The notes: generated by a model not told the origin, from the sequence alone. DNA of 64,000 nucleotides from Halomonas huangheensis (GCF_001431725.1 NZ_CP013106.1:2542001-2606000), one strand, 5' to 3'. Shown: positions 45,792 through 55,122, counted from the stretch's first letter. A program made the numbers and translations.

Positions 45792-46886
45792 GTGAACCAT
45801 CAGCGCATCGCCTTCGTCATCGAGGATCTCTATGGTGGCGGCGCTCAGAAGTCCTTGCTGTACACCGCAGATCAGCTTCGCCAGCGCGGGCATGCCGTCA
45901 AGGTGTTCACCCTGAGGGAGAAGATAGAACATCGGCTCCCGGAAGGACTCGACATCGAGGACCTCGCGGTGGTCACCCGCTTCACCAAGGCGACCTCCAC
46001 CGTGTTGACCGAAAAGTGGCAGGCTCGCCAGATCAACAAGGCCCTCAAGGCCTGGCAGCCAGATGTGGTGATTTCCTGTTCCTGCGACAAGATCACTCGT
46101 CACCTGGACTTCGACAACCTCTACTTCTGGATCAAGTCGGATGTCTCGGCCAAGTTCAGTGATCCTGAGCAGCGCGAGAAAGCCTTTGCCAAGGTGCGGC
46201 GCTTCTACAATGGACGCAAGGTAATCGCCGTCTCCCACGGCGTGAAAGAGAATCTGGAAAAGGTCGTCGGGTTAAAGGCTGAAAACATCATCCCGATCTA
46301 CAACCCTTACGAGCGCGAACCTTTTGTCGCCATGGCCGAGGAAGCCCTCGAGTTACCCCAGGGTGTCACTGCAGGCCACTATTTCCTGAGCGTTGCGGCC
46401 ATCGAGCCACGCAAGCGTCAGGATCGCCTGCTCCGGGCCTATCGTCATGCTCTGGATAACCATGGCCTGACAACTCCGCTGCTGATCATGGGCAAGGGCA
46501 AGCCGGACAACGAACAGCGCCTGAGTGCCTTGATCGACGAACTCAAGCTGCAGGAGCACGTCCACGTGCTCGGCTATCACCACAACCCCTACCCCTATAT
46601 CCAGTCGGCATTGGCGATGGTGCTGACCTCCGAGGCCGAGGGGTTGCCACGGGTACTGATCGAAGCACTATTGCTGCATACCCCGGTGATCAGTGTCGAC
46701 TGCCCCAGTGGCCCGAAGGAAATTCTCTCCCAGGAACTTCAGGAATTCCTGCTCGAGCCCGATGACGAGGCAGGCCTGGCAAGCGCGCTCGCCCGTATGG
46801 AAGCCAACCCGGTCACCATTGAGCCACGACACTATCAGCAATTCCTCAGGGAAAACGTTCTCCCTCATTTCGAGGCACTGGTGTAG
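45792..46886 (+). CDS. Glycosyltransferase family 4 (GT-B)
   Basis: This 364-aa cytoplasmic sugar transferase begins RIAFVIEDLYGGGAQKSLLYTADQLRQRGH, the acceptor-side Rossmann domain of group 1 transferases. VISVSHGVKENL-like and YNPYEREPF segments follow, then the donor-binding domain FLSVAAIEPRKRQDRLL and HHNPYPYIQSALAMVLTSEAEGLPRVLIEAL with the conserved EGLPxxLxEA motif. GTG 45792 is preferred (AAGGAG six bases upstream); the longer frame upstream runs through the leader. It shares the NPYP...E.LIEAL...SVDCP.G signature with three other genes nearby, indicating a local paralogue family. The kinase gene downstream is in the same operon. Confidence 0.88.
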   Translation: MNHQRIAFVIEDLYGGGAQKSLLYTADQLRQRGHAVKVFTLREKIEHRLPEGLDIEDLAVVTRFTKATSTVLTEKWQARQINKALKAWQPDVVISCSCDKITRHLDFDNLYFWIKSDVSAKFSDPEQREKAFAKVRRFYNGRKVIAVSHGVKENLEKVVGLKAENIIPIYNPYEREPFVAMAEEALELPQGVTAGHYFLSVAAIEPRKRQDRLLRAYRHALDNHGLTTPLLIMGKGKPDNEQRLSALIDELKLQEHVHVLGYHHNPYPYIQSALAMVLTSEAEGLPRVLIEALLLHTPVISVDCPSGPKEILSQELQEFLLEPDDEAGLASALARMEANPVTIEPRHYQQFLRENVLPHFEALV

Positions 46887-46961
46887 CGCATGCGGCATTG
46901 CCTGTGATCTCACTCCTGACTGGCCAGACCCCATGCGAAAGAGATGCGAAAGGAACGTTGG

Positions 46962-47666
46962 ATGAAACTGCTCGATATTCCGTTCAATGACCGGCGGCGA
47001 CGTTACCTGGTCTTTCACCCTCGTAAACTGCCGGCTCGGCTGGCACTGGCCAGCACCTCGACGACCGAGGCCTTCGAATCGGTTGGTTCGAGCCGCTTCT
47101 ACACCTCAACCGACGGCTTGATTCTGGCCAAGGTTGTACGGGACAAGTTCTGTCAGCGCCGGGAGCCCTTCAAGTGGTTGACCCGCGATTACCTCGAAAA
47201 ACGCTGGCTGGGGCAATCCGATGCGCGCAAGGAATACCTGAGCATGCGCATCCTGAAGCGTGCAGGGTTACGCACACCGCGCTTCCATGGCTGGGGCATC
47301 AGCCTGAACCCTGCCAACCGCAATGCGTCACTGCTGTTGATGGAGCATATACAGGGCGCTGAAATGGGCGGTGACGTCGTGTTCATGCGCGCAGATGAAG
47401 CTACCCGAGAAAAGTTACTCGACCGCGTCGCCGAGGAAGTGCTGATGCTGGCAAAGGCGGGATATCTGCATCGCGACCTGCATCTCAACAACTTGCTGGT
47501 GACAGACAACCAGGAGTTGATCTGGGTCGATGCCCACCTGAAACCTATGCCGAAGGCCCGCGACAAGCGCTGGCCAGCGCTCAAGGCGACATTGTCGGAT
47601 AGCAAATTCTACGGAGCACAATATCGCCAGCGCATCCAGCGTCACCTGGAAGACGCATGGCGCTGA
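46962..47666 (+). CDS. Lipopolysaccharide kinase (WaaP/InaA)-like protein
   Basis: This 234-aa protein-kinase-fold protein is probably responsible for phosphorylating a core or surface sugar. Seen in the sequence are SSRFYTSTDGLILAKVVRDKF (N-lobe), ARKEYLSMRILKRAGLRTP (alpha-C Glu91), a hinge LLLMEHIQGAE, the catalytic loop LHRDLHLNNLLV (D172, N177) and WVDAHL with D190 in place of the usual DFG. These fit the Kdo/WaaP/InaA kinase family. ATG 46962 is preferred because AAAGGA lies seven bases upstream; an earlier ATG at 46944 has poor spacing. Its last 25 bp overlap the convergent glycosyltransferase. Confidence 0.85.
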   Translation: MKLLDIPFNDRRRRYLVFHPRKLPARLALASTSTTEAFESVGSSRFYTSTDGLILAKVVRDKFCQRREPFKWLTRDYLEKRWLGQSDARKEYLSMRILKRAGLRTPRFHGWGISLNPANRNASLLLMEHIQGAEMGGDVVFMRADEATREKLLDRVAEEVLMLAKAGYLHRDLHLNNLLVTDNQELIWVDAHLKPMPKARDKRWPALKATLSDSKFYGAQYRQRIQRHLEDAWR

Positions 47667-48781
47667 CTCCCCAGGTCCGCGAGCGCCAGATAGCTCGCAA
47701 CCACAGTGTCCAGTTGAAACCGAAGGCAGATATCCTGGGGAATCTCCGGAGGCACTTCCAGCACTCGTCGAATGGCTGAACCAAAAGCAGCAATATCGTC
47801 AACAGGGACCAGGTAGTCTCGCATCTCATCGATGAGTATTTCGCCCGGCCCCGTCGGGCAGTCCACGCTGACCACCGGCGTACCGCAAGCCAATGCTTCC
47901 ACAAGCACCAGCGAAAAGCCTTCATAGTCAGAGCTGAGCAGAAGCGCTGAAGCACAGCGCATATAAGGATAAGGGTTATCTCGGTGCCCCAGGGTCTTGA
48001 CTCGCGTGGTCAGCCCTCGTGCCTCGATCATGGAATCAACCGCGGCTCGCTGGTCCCCTCCACCAACAAGAATCAACGGCAGCACGGTTTCACTTGCCTG
48101 ATAGGCATCCAGCAGCCGATCAAAACGCTTGGCTCGCAGGTCCATGCGCCCGACAAATACCAGATACTGCGGAGGTACATCATCGACGGCCTCTTCAGAA
48201 CGTCGAATAACCTGCTCGATATCAACGGGATTGGGAATCGCTCTCGCAACGAGAGGGCGAGCGCCAATGATCTGGCATAAACGCTCCAGCGCAGCATGAG
48301 ATACCGTCACGACCTTGCGGTGATCATACAGCGCACGAACCTTGCGTCGCTTGAGCCAACGACTCAGCCCACTCTTGTTGCCCAGAAACTCCGTCACCGG
48401 ATCCGAGTGCAAGCAATACCATGCCTGATCACTCAGCCGACTACGCGACACTACCTGATGGGAATGGTGAAGATGGGCCATCACCAGCCCGAACTCTGTG
48501 CCATGCCTGGAGAACCAGTCATCCAACATCCGAGCATGCAAAGCATAGCGCTGACGGCGCTCAGCCCTGCTCTTTGTCGTCAATGGCAACGTCACCAGTT
48601 CGACACCTTCGGGCAACTGATGGCTGACTCGATCACTGAGCACCACCAAGGTGACCGCAACTCCCTGCTGGTGCATGCCCTTGATCAGATCGCGGACGAC
48701 GATCGGCGCCCCACCGCTATCCAGGTGATCAACAACAAACAGCACCGAAGTGACGGCGGCTCTCGAAGGACTGGACAACAT
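47642..48781 (-). CDS. Glycosyltransferase family 4 (GT-B)
   Basis: This 379-aa sugar transferase has N-terminal VLFVVDHLDSGGAPIVVRDLIKGM, a middle VTVSHAALERL and AIPNPVDIEQV, and the donor domain LVFVGRMDLRAKRFDRLLDAY, GHRDNPYPYMRCASALLLSSDYEGFSLVLVEAL and SVDCPTGPGEIL. It is paralogous to the three neighbouring transferases. The start is taken at 48781 (GGGGAAGC upstream), though an in-frame ATG six codons earlier (48799) is possible. It lies 33 bp after the upstream transferase on the same strand, so the two form an operon. The 3' end overlaps the convergent kinase gene by 25 bp. Confidence 0.88.
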   Translation of the reverse strand: MLSSPSRAAVTSVLFVVDHLDSGGAPIVVRDLIKGMHQQGVAVTLVVLSDRVSHQLPEGVELVTLPLTTKSRAERRQRYALHARMLDDWFSRHGTEFGLVMAHLHHSHQVVSRSRLSDQAWYCLHSDPVTEFLGNKSGLSRWLKRRKVRALYDHRKVVTVSHAALERLCQIIGARPLVARAIPNPVDIEQVIRRSEEAVDDVPPQYLVFVGRMDLRAKRFDRLLDAYQASETVLPLILVGGGDQRAAVDSMIEARGLTTRVKTLGHRDNPYPYMRCASALLLSSDYEGFSLVLVEALACGTPVVSVDCPTGPGEILIDEMRDYLVPVDDIAAFGSAIRRVLEVPPEIPQDICLRFQLDTVVASYLALADLGSQRHASSR

Positions 48782-48814
48782 GCTTCCCCATTGCGGCAAT
48801 TGAGACGATAGCCG

Positions 48815-49954
48815 TCATGATGCCAGAAATGCACTGACGATACGCGGAGGTAGAAAGTCCTCCAGCCATTCTTCACGAACCCTGGGTTTGGGCCCCTGCA
48901 CGGCCTGGCGCATACCCGCCGCCAGCGCCTCGACTTCACGCTCGACAATCGATGACTCCAGCTCGCCCTTGAGGATTTGACGTACCCCTCCCGGGCAATC
49001 AACGGAAAGCACCGGTGTGTCACACGCAAGGGCTTCGAACAGCACGATTCCCATGCCCTCAAAGCGCGAACTCAGTACGAACAGACGAGCATTGCGCATC
49101 CATGGGTACGGGTTCTGCTGTGAGCCAGCAAACACCACCCTGTCCTCGATACCCAGCGAAACAGCCAGTTGCTGGAGGCAGTTCAACTGCTGGCCGTCTC
49201 CGACAACCACCATCGGCAGCTCCAGACCACTCGCCGCATAGGCTTGCAGCAGCAACTCATGATCCTTGGCTGGAGCCAATCGAGCGACATTGACCAGATA
49301 GGGTGTCCTGGGCAATTTCGGCTCATCCACCAGCATATGTTTGCGGATGCTCTCGACCGGACAAGGATTGGGGATCACTTCCATGGAGCGAGGCGAAAAC
49401 CGCCACAACGGCATTGCCTGATGCACACTTCGCGCCACACCGTCGGAGACCGCAACCAGATCGCGCCGATGATAGAGGCAACGCGCGAACAAGCGCCGAC
49501 GCCAGCTGGCAGTCGGACTATGGAAGATATTCTCCAGCACGTAACGAGCCCTGGAATCACGGAAACTCCAGACCAGTTCGAAGGTTCCCTGGCCACGGAA
49601 TATGATGCGGTCCACCTTGCCATACCGGCGCTCGAAGCGCTTGAGCCACCAGCGGAACACAACGCCCCCCATCAAGCCGGAGCCCAGAAACAATGACCGT
49701 TCCAGGAAAGGGTTGAGCAGTAGGCGCGCCAGCATCTCGAATAGATAGCCCACCACCGTAAGGCGCGCATATCGTGTGAGTGGCAGACGATGCACCCTGA
49801 CATCATCGCGCTCCGGTGCCAGCGACTGTTTGACCTCGCGGAAGCTGACCAGATGGCTCTCGTGACCTGTGGCAGCGAACGCATCCGCCAGGTTGACGGC
49901 GACTCGCTCCATGCCTCCCATTTTCAGGGAGCGTACGACGATCAGCGTTCTCAC
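48815..49954 (-). CDS. Glycosyltransferase family 4 (GT-B)
   Basis: This 379-aa transferase begins RTLIVVRSLKMGGMERVAVNLADAFAATGH. It also has VAVSDGVARSV, VIPNPCPVESI, VNVARLAPAKDHELLLQAY, QQNPYPWMRNARLFVLSSRFEGMGIVLFEAL and SVDCPGGVRQIL. The GTG start follows GGAGATGAA. It resembles the transferase at 50357 more than the others, including the internal IIFRGQGTFELVWS / ILMRGQGAFENLWA segment, so the two look like recent paralogues. A five-copy 16-bp repeat lies 20 bases upstream of the start, inside its leader. Confidence 0.88.
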   Translation of the reverse strand: MRTLIVVRSLKMGGMERVAVNLADAFAATGHESHLVSFREVKQSLAPERDDVRVHRLPLTRYARLTVVGYLFEMLARLLLNPFLERSLFLGSGLMGGVVFRWWLKRFERRYGKVDRIIFRGQGTFELVWSFRDSRARYVLENIFHSPTASWRRRLFARCLYHRRDLVAVSDGVARSVHQAMPLWRFSPRSMEVIPNPCPVESIRKHMLVDEPKLPRTPYLVNVARLAPAKDHELLLQAYAASGLELPMVVVGDGQQLNCLQQLAVSLGIEDRVVFAGSQQNPYPWMRNARLFVLSSRFEGMGIVLFEALACDTPVLSVDCPGGVRQILKGELESSIVEREVEALAAGMRQAVQGPKPRVREEWLEDFLPPRIVSAFLAS

Positions 49955-49974
49955 TTCATCTCCATCTTGACTTG

Positions 49975-50054
49975 TTGTTGTGAATCCATGTTGTTGTGAA
50001 TCCGTGTTGTTGTGAATCCATGTTGCTGTGAATCCATGTTCTTGTGAATCTATC
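49975..50054. repeat. Five 16-bp tandem repeats in the leader of a glycosyltransferase gene
   Basis: Consensus TTGTTGTGAATCCATG occurs five times in 16-bp steps (49975, 49991, 50007, 50023, 50039) with single-base changes, the last copy decayed. The array is 20 bases upstream of the GTG start of the minus-strand transferase, immediately beside its ribosome site. Confidence 0.9.
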
Positions 50055-50356
50055 TACTTGTTTATCAAGCTTTCTTCCATTCGGCTATCGGTTTGAACTG
50101 TACTTCCCTCTGTGGTTCCCCTTCAGCCCCGTCAGCGCTGAACTACCCGAAAAAACTTAATTATACTTGATGCTGTTGTATCCCGGAGTCAGCAGCAAGC
50201 AACGCAGCAACAGCATTTTCGATGGCATATATGCGAGAATCAGTAAGATACACAGGAGAAGTAGTCGGAACTGTGCTGAGCTCCCGGGGGCTCCTCGAAG
50301 CTTGACAGCCTGGCCACCGAATCCGGTTCTACACTCGCGCATGGGTATACTGATTG
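50055..50356. other. Divergent intergenic region between two glycosyltransferase genes
   Basis: About 300 bases separate the repeat array from the next plus-strand transferase. The stretch is AT-richer than its surroundings in its first half and must contain that gene's promoter. No gene, RNA or clear promoter pair could be recognised. Confidence 0.5.
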
Positions 50357-51511
50357 ATGAAGGATCAGCGACGTTTTCTGTTGGTGTTGCGCCGCATGGA
50401 TGTCGGCGGTATCGAGCAAGCAACCCAGACAATGGCCGAGGCGCTGGCAAATGCCGGGCACGAGGTGCATGTACTGGTGCTGAAGGGAACCTCGCAACGT
50501 CAACTGGCCAGCAACGTACATGTCCACCACTGCGATGTTGACCGCACCAGCCGACGTCGCTGGGGCCTGTTGCTGCACCTGGCAGACCGCCTTTTTCTCA
50601 GCCCCTTGATCAAGGGTTCCGGCATTGTCTGGCGAGGCAAGCGCTGTAGTGCGGCCTTCAGGAATATCGTCGCGCAGCTGGAAGTGGAACATGGTCGTTT
50701 CGACATGATCCTGATGCGTGGCCAGGGTGCCTTCGAGAATCTGTGGGCATACAACGATCCACGCACCTGGCGTGTGGTTGAGGCCATTACCGGTCGCTTT
50801 GCCAACACATGGCGCGGTCGCTGGCTGACCCGCGTGCTGTATCAAGGCAAACAGGTGATCAGTGTCTCGCACGGCGTCGAACAGTCACTGAATGAGTATC
50901 TTGAAGAGCGTGGGGTACAGCTGGCGGCGCACGAGGTCATCTACAACGCCGTACCCATCCACAAGCTCCAGCAGTTGGCTGACCATACGGTAAGCGCAGC
51001 GACGACTCGCCCCTATCTGGTGCATGTCGGTCGCCTGGTGCCGGTCAAGAACCAGGCCCGCCTGCTGCGGGCCTTCCATCTCGCCATCCATCAAGGCCTG
51101 GAGCATGACTTGGTGATCATTGGCGATGGTTCCGAACGCAAGGCACTGGAATCCCTGAGCCAGCAACTGGCGTTGGAGAATCGCGTACACTTTCTCGGCC
51201 ATCAGGCCAATCCCTACCCCTGGGTCAATCAGGCCGACGCGTTGGTGCTCAGTTCAGACTTCGAAGGACTGGGTGTGGTGTTGATCGAAGCGCTGGCACT
51301 GGGAACCCCCTGCATTGCCTGCGATGTGCCCGGCGGCGTCAGTGAGGTTCTGATCGAAGAGCAGCGCCGTCTGCTTTGCGCTCCCGATGACCAGGCGCTG
51401 GCGGATGCCATGCTGGACGCCACCCGCTACCCACTGGCGGTCAACCCACAGTGGTTGAGTCGCTTCACCGAAGAACGAGTGGTACAGCAGTTGCTTGAGA
51501 TCACCGCCTGA
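50357..51511 (+). CDS. Glycosyltransferase family 4 (GT-B)
   Basis: This 384-aa transferase begins RFLLVLRRMDVGGIEQATQTMAEALANAGH. Further motifs are VISVSHGVEQSL, VIYNAVPIHKL, LVHVGRLVPVKNQARLLRAF, QANPYPWVNQADALVLSSDFEGLGVVLIEAL and CDVPGGVSEVL, the complete GT-B/group 1 set. ATG 50357 is preferred over a TTG immediately before it; no convincing SD is visible. It is followed after 37 bases by a PIG-L deacetylase gene, so the pair may add and deacetylate one amino sugar (inference from context). Confidence 0.88.
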   Translation: MKDQRRFLLVLRRMDVGGIEQATQTMAEALANAGHEVHVLVLKGTSQRQLASNVHVHHCDVDRTSRRRWGLLLHLADRLFLSPLIKGSGIVWRGKRCSAAFRNIVAQLEVEHGRFDMILMRGQGAFENLWAYNDPRTWRVVEAITGRFANTWRGRWLTRVLYQGKQVISVSHGVEQSLNEYLEERGVQLAAHEVIYNAVPIHKLQQLADHTVSAATTRPYLVHVGRLVPVKNQARLLRAFHLAIHQGLEHDLVIIGDGSERKALESLSQQLALENRVHFLGHQANPYPWVNQADALVLSSDFEGLGVVLIEALALGTPCIACDVPGGVSEVLIEEQRRLLCAPDDQALADAMLDATRYPLAVNPQWLSRFTEERVVQQLLEITA

Positions 51512-51548
51512 CCCTGGCCGAACAGTCATAGACAACGGAAGTCCATCG

Positions 51549-52883
51549 ATGCCCCGACACACCGACCATCGTTTACCACTGGAGGCAGACCTCGCTTGCC
51601 CAGTGCGCATCACTCCCGACGGCCACCTCGTAATCGAGGATGCGACCTACACCAGGCTCATCAATGAACTACCGGACCTTCCCGGAATGACCTGGATGCT
51701 GCAGCTGAACTACCGTTCGACCAGCCGCTTCAAACAGCCGAGGATCACGACCTTCGCCGACGGCAAGGAACGCTTCACGCAGTACTTCGAAGTCAACGAG
51801 GCCGGTGAACGACTGCTCAATCTTACAGGCCCCTTTCACCCGCACAGCTCTCGCCTGGAGGCCCGGCATTGCAGTATTGGCCCACAGGCAACCCTGCTGG
51901 GATTCACACAACCGGCACTGGACGATGGCCCACTGCTGATCATCGCTCCCCACCCGGATGACGCCGAGCTTGCCGCTTTCAGCCTGTATCAGCAGTACGC
52001 CCGTGATAGCTGGATCCTGACACTGACCGCAGGCGAAACCCTCAAACGCCTGGACCGTCAGTATCTACCCGGCCTCGATGCCGACACCAACCAGGGCAGC
52101 CAGCGCAAGGGACTGATTCGTGCCTGGAACAGCGCCACAACACCGCTGTTGGCTGGCGTACCCCAACAGCAACTGATCATGCTCGGGTATTACAACGACA
52201 CCCTCGGCCGCATGCTGGATTCGCCTGATCAAGCGATTCCCTCGCTCGGTGGGCCAGACGTGGCCATCGCGCCCTTCCGCCAGTGGAACAAGGCACCACT
52301 GCCCAGCAATAAGCAGCGACAACAGCAGAACGACATCACCAACTGCGGCCAGAATCTACTTCAGGACATGGTGGCAACACTGGACCTTATCGGCCCCACC
52401 ACCATCGTCATCACCCACCCCGATATCGATCCACACAAGGATCATCGCGCTGCAGCCGCCTGGCTGGGAAAAGCGCTGCAACACAGCCGAGAGCAGCCAA
52501 AGCGAATCCTGATGTATGCCAACCACCTCAAGGGCTGCCGTGATTTTCCCCGTGGGCCAGCCTATGCTGCCGCCGGTATCTGGCCGACCACCGCCCAACC
52601 GCATGCTGAGTTGTCAACGCGGTTGTTTAGCCGTTACCTCCCCGCAGAGACCATTCGCCAGAAAGCCGTGGCCATGGACACCATGCATGATCTGAGAGGC
52701 AAGGCACGCATGGAAAAGTCGATCAAGCGCAAACTCTCGGCCCGCCTTCGAGATCTGCCCGCCTCAGCGGCCACACCACTCGGCGAGCATGACTACTTCA
52801 CCACCCACCTCAAGGCACATGAAAACTTCACCGCAGCGTCGGCTGAAGCCTTCGTCGCTCATGTTGAGGCTTTGCAAGCCTGA
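51549..52883 (+). CDS. PIG-L family N-acetylglucosaminyl deacetylase-like protein
   Basis: This 444-aa metal-dependent deacetylase candidate carries the PIG-L signature LLIIAPHPDDAELAAFSLYQ (HPDD, zinc ligands and base) about residue 136 and THPDIDPHKDHRAAAAWL with the downstream histidine. PIG-L enzymes remove N-acetyl groups from GlcNAc in glycoconjugates. An N-terminal ~130-residue domain precedes the catalytic part and is not recognised. The start is chosen at 51549 (MPRHTDH) because the longer frame overlaps the upstream transferase; the SD is weak (GGAAGT). It is probably cotranscribed with the transferase. Confidence 0.87.
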   Translation: MPRHTDHRLPLEADLACPVRITPDGHLVIEDATYTRLINELPDLPGMTWMLQLNYRSTSRFKQPRITTFADGKERFTQYFEVNEAGERLLNLTGPFHPHSSRLEARHCSIGPQATLLGFTQPALDDGPLLIIAPHPDDAELAAFSLYQQYARDSWILTLTAGETLKRLDRQYLPGLDADTNQGSQRKGLIRAWNSATTPLLAGVPQQQLIMLGYYNDTLGRMLDSPDQAIPSLGGPDVAIAPFRQWNKAPLPSNKQRQQQNDITNCGQNLLQDMVATLDLIGPTTIVITHPDIDPHKDHRAAAAWLGKALQHSREQPKRILMYANHLKGCRDFPRGPAYAAAGIWPTTAQPHAELSTRLFSRYLPAETIRQKAVAMDTMHDLRGKARMEKSIKRKLSARLRDLPASAATPLGEHDYFTTHLKAHENFTAASAEAFVAHVEALQA

Positions 52884-52900
52884 ATTAGCACAGTATCCCC

Positions 52901-52935
52901 GCTGCCGGGCGTAAGCCATCCAAAGACCCGGCAGC
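52901..52935 (+). terminator. Stem-loop after the PIG-L gene
   Basis: A perfect 9-bp stem (GCTGCCGGG, 52901-52909, with CCCGGCAGC, 52927-52935) with a 17-nt loop starts 17 bases past the stop. A weak T-rich tail (ATTCCGTTATT) follows. It is probably the end of the transferase/deacetylase transcript. Confidence 0.5.
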
Positions 52936-53466
52936 AGGTGATTCCGTTATTAACCAGTGGCGTGATGGCTCAAGGAGCTTTCTACACCTTCTGTACTACA
53001 TGGCCCAGACAATCAACAAAGTGCATGCACTGCTCCTAGACAACACCAAAGAATGAGCTACTTAAGCAGGAGAATTAACAGAGAACGATTATGCTGTCCC
53101 ACGAGCCATGCACTCTTTCAAAAGGGTTTGAATAGAATACTCCTGAACATTTCTCTGCCCTAGGTTGCCACTGGGCAATACCAAGAACATTACAGGAGAC
53201 TGAGAAACGCCATCATCCATAACCAAATCAAACTTGGTGGTCACCACATTACAAAGGAAAGAGATGCCTTTTCCTCTCGTCTAAACAACATAGAAATATA
53301 GAACTTAGTCACATCATCGAAAATCAAACTTACCGTTCCTAATTCACCCATGCAAGAGAAAATAACGCTCATTCAAAAAACTCAAACTTCCATCAAGAAA
53401 CTTAACCTCTATTCAAGATACCCCTTCTCTGGGAGAGGGAGGACTGCAAATTATAGGTAAAACAAC
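52936..53466. other. Gene-free junction into AT-rich segment
   Basis: About 530 bases without a supportable gene. Base composition shifts here from the GC-rich style of the left flank to the AT-rich style of the next two genes, so this is a likely boundary of acquired DNA. No transposase, integrase, attachment duplication or tRNA is visible. Confidence 0.5.
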
Positions 53467-55122
53467 CTACAGCTGTACGTTCCAAGTTATTGATCGGTTA
53501 TCACCAGAACATACGGCACGAACAACGGACGCAGGCTCCATCTTTTTGTAGCCTACACTCACCCACCCTATAATAGGATCTAATTGTCCTCGAACACTCT
53601 CTACAAGACAGTCTTTCTCTTCGAGATGAGCCTGAACAAGACTACCATCGGATAGCACCACATCAAAACCGTCCTCCCTGATAACCGGTTCCAAACCAGC
53701 CGCAAGATGTAGACTGCTCACATAAATCCTCTTCCCCTCCGAAGAAAGAACATCTCTAACCACAAGATTTTCGCCCGGCAGATAAGTAATTTCTCTACTC
53801 TGAAAAAACAGCCCCCGCCGTTCAACCTCTCCCACCATATGAAAGCCTTCTTCTGAAACTAAAACCTCACTCAAATATGATCCATTATATCCAATATACT
53901 CAAGACCCACATCCTCATCAGCCAAGCTAATTGTATTATGAGCCGAAGCGCTCACCACATAATCTCTCCAGTCATCATCCCCATAGCCATACTTTCCTGA
54001 ATCAATAAATAGCATCTCTCCATTCTCAAATAGAGAAAAACTCAACTCATCAACATGCTTATGCACTCTCGAGTATGACATCCCAGTAAAAAACAGCATA
54101 GAGTTTTGATTGTCGGCCCCTGGGTCGGAACGAATAACTGCATAACCAGAATCTGTAAAGTCCCCTACAGCAAAACACTTATGCCTCTCTAGGCATGTAA
54201 TCTCAGGCGCTGCTACCAACGTATCAGTCGTGCCCGCACTATCTCCAGCTTCAACAAATCGTCCAGTGGGCCATGCAAGCCAAGGAGTAATTTCTTCCGC
54301 TTTCTGAATAACATCCAAAACACCCTGGCCCATTACAGCATCTACATTAAAATTTCTCAAAACCCTCAAAGTAAACGCATGATAAGATGGCGAATGCTCT
54401 TTATGAACACCTTCTTCGGTATAGGCTCTTTCTAATATTTCCTCCAACATCTCTTCTGAATACTGTCTTTCACCCTCACACACCTCTCCTTCGATTACAG
54501 TGCACAGCATTCTCAATCCAAAAACCTGAAAAAAACCATGATTCCCTTTGTTAATATTCTCTTCTTCAGTTAAGTACCGAACATGTCTCTCTGCAAGGTC
54601 ATAAAGAATGTCTACATCATTGACACTCTCAACAACTTTCCCTTCATATACTTCATCCAGTAAGAAAGAAATTCTCATGGCACGAATCCCCACAGACATA
54701 TCATACCATGTATATTCCGATGGTCCATTTTCCTCATGAAACTCATACCAGTCGCGAACAAACGACATAGCTTCATTAAAATATTTAACCTCACCGGAAT
54801 CCAGATATTTTTTTATTACTGGGTCCACACCTCGCCATGCATGAAGTTGAAATTTCCAATTTGCATCGTCAAATGGATCAGCGGACCAGTTAACAGGCAC
54901 TTCGAAAGGCCACGGCTGAACATCCGCACGGGGTTTAAACCCGACACTCAAAACATCTTCATAATCTTGCTGTTGATTTAAATAAATATCCGAAACAGCT
55001 ATTCTTGACTCATAGCTCTGGTCTGGGGAAAACTCTTCACCTTCAACATCCTCTCCATAAACAGGAAGAAAAAAAGAACATGCCAGGCACCCAGAAAAAA
55101 ACCCAATACCTAATATTTTCAT
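53467..55122 (-). CDS. Heparinase II/III-family polysaccharide lyase-like protein, exported
   Basis: This 551-aa protein is probably exported: MKILGIGFFSGCLACSFFLP is a signal peptide, possibly a lipoprotein type (Cys near position 12 or 15). The N-terminal alpha-toroid contains WYDMSVGIRAMR, NKGNHGFFQVFGLRML (NH at 194-195) and EHSPSYHAF. The C-terminal beta-sandwich has SRVHKHVDELSFSLFENGE (H354, H356, D358), IDSGKYGYG and SASAHNTISL, all standard for heparinase II/III and alginate-lyase-like lyases that cleave uronic-acid polymers. ATG 55122 has GGGGA six bases upstream. AT-rich codon use differs from the neighbours, suggesting transfer. Clustered lyases often edit or clear the polymer in the periplasm. 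Confidence 0.85.
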   Translation of the reverse strand: MKILGIGFFSGCLACSFFLPVYGEDVEGEEFSPDQSYESRIAVSDIYLNQQQDYEDVLSVGFKPRADVQPWPFEVPVNWSADPFDDANWKFQLHAWRGVDPVIKKYLDSGEVKYFNEAMSFVRDWYEFHEENGPSEYTWYDMSVGIRAMRISFLLDEVYEGKVVESVNDVDILYDLAERHVRYLTEEENINKGNHGFFQVFGLRMLCTVIEGEVCEGERQYSEEMLEEILERAYTEEGVHKEHSPSYHAFTLRVLRNFNVDAVMGQGVLDVIQKAEEITPWLAWPTGRFVEAGDSAGTTDTLVAAPEITCLERHKCFAVGDFTDSGYAVIRSDPGADNQNSMLFFTGMSYSRVHKHVDELSFSLFENGEMLFIDSGKYGYGDDDWRDYVVSASAHNTISLADEDVGLEYIGYNGSYLSEVLVSEEGFHMVGEVERRGLFFQSREITYLPGENLVVRDVLSSEGKRIYVSSLHLAAGLEPVIREDGFDVVLSDGSLVQAHLEEKDCLVESVRGQLDPIIGWVSVGYKKMEPASVVRAVCSGDNRSITWNVQL

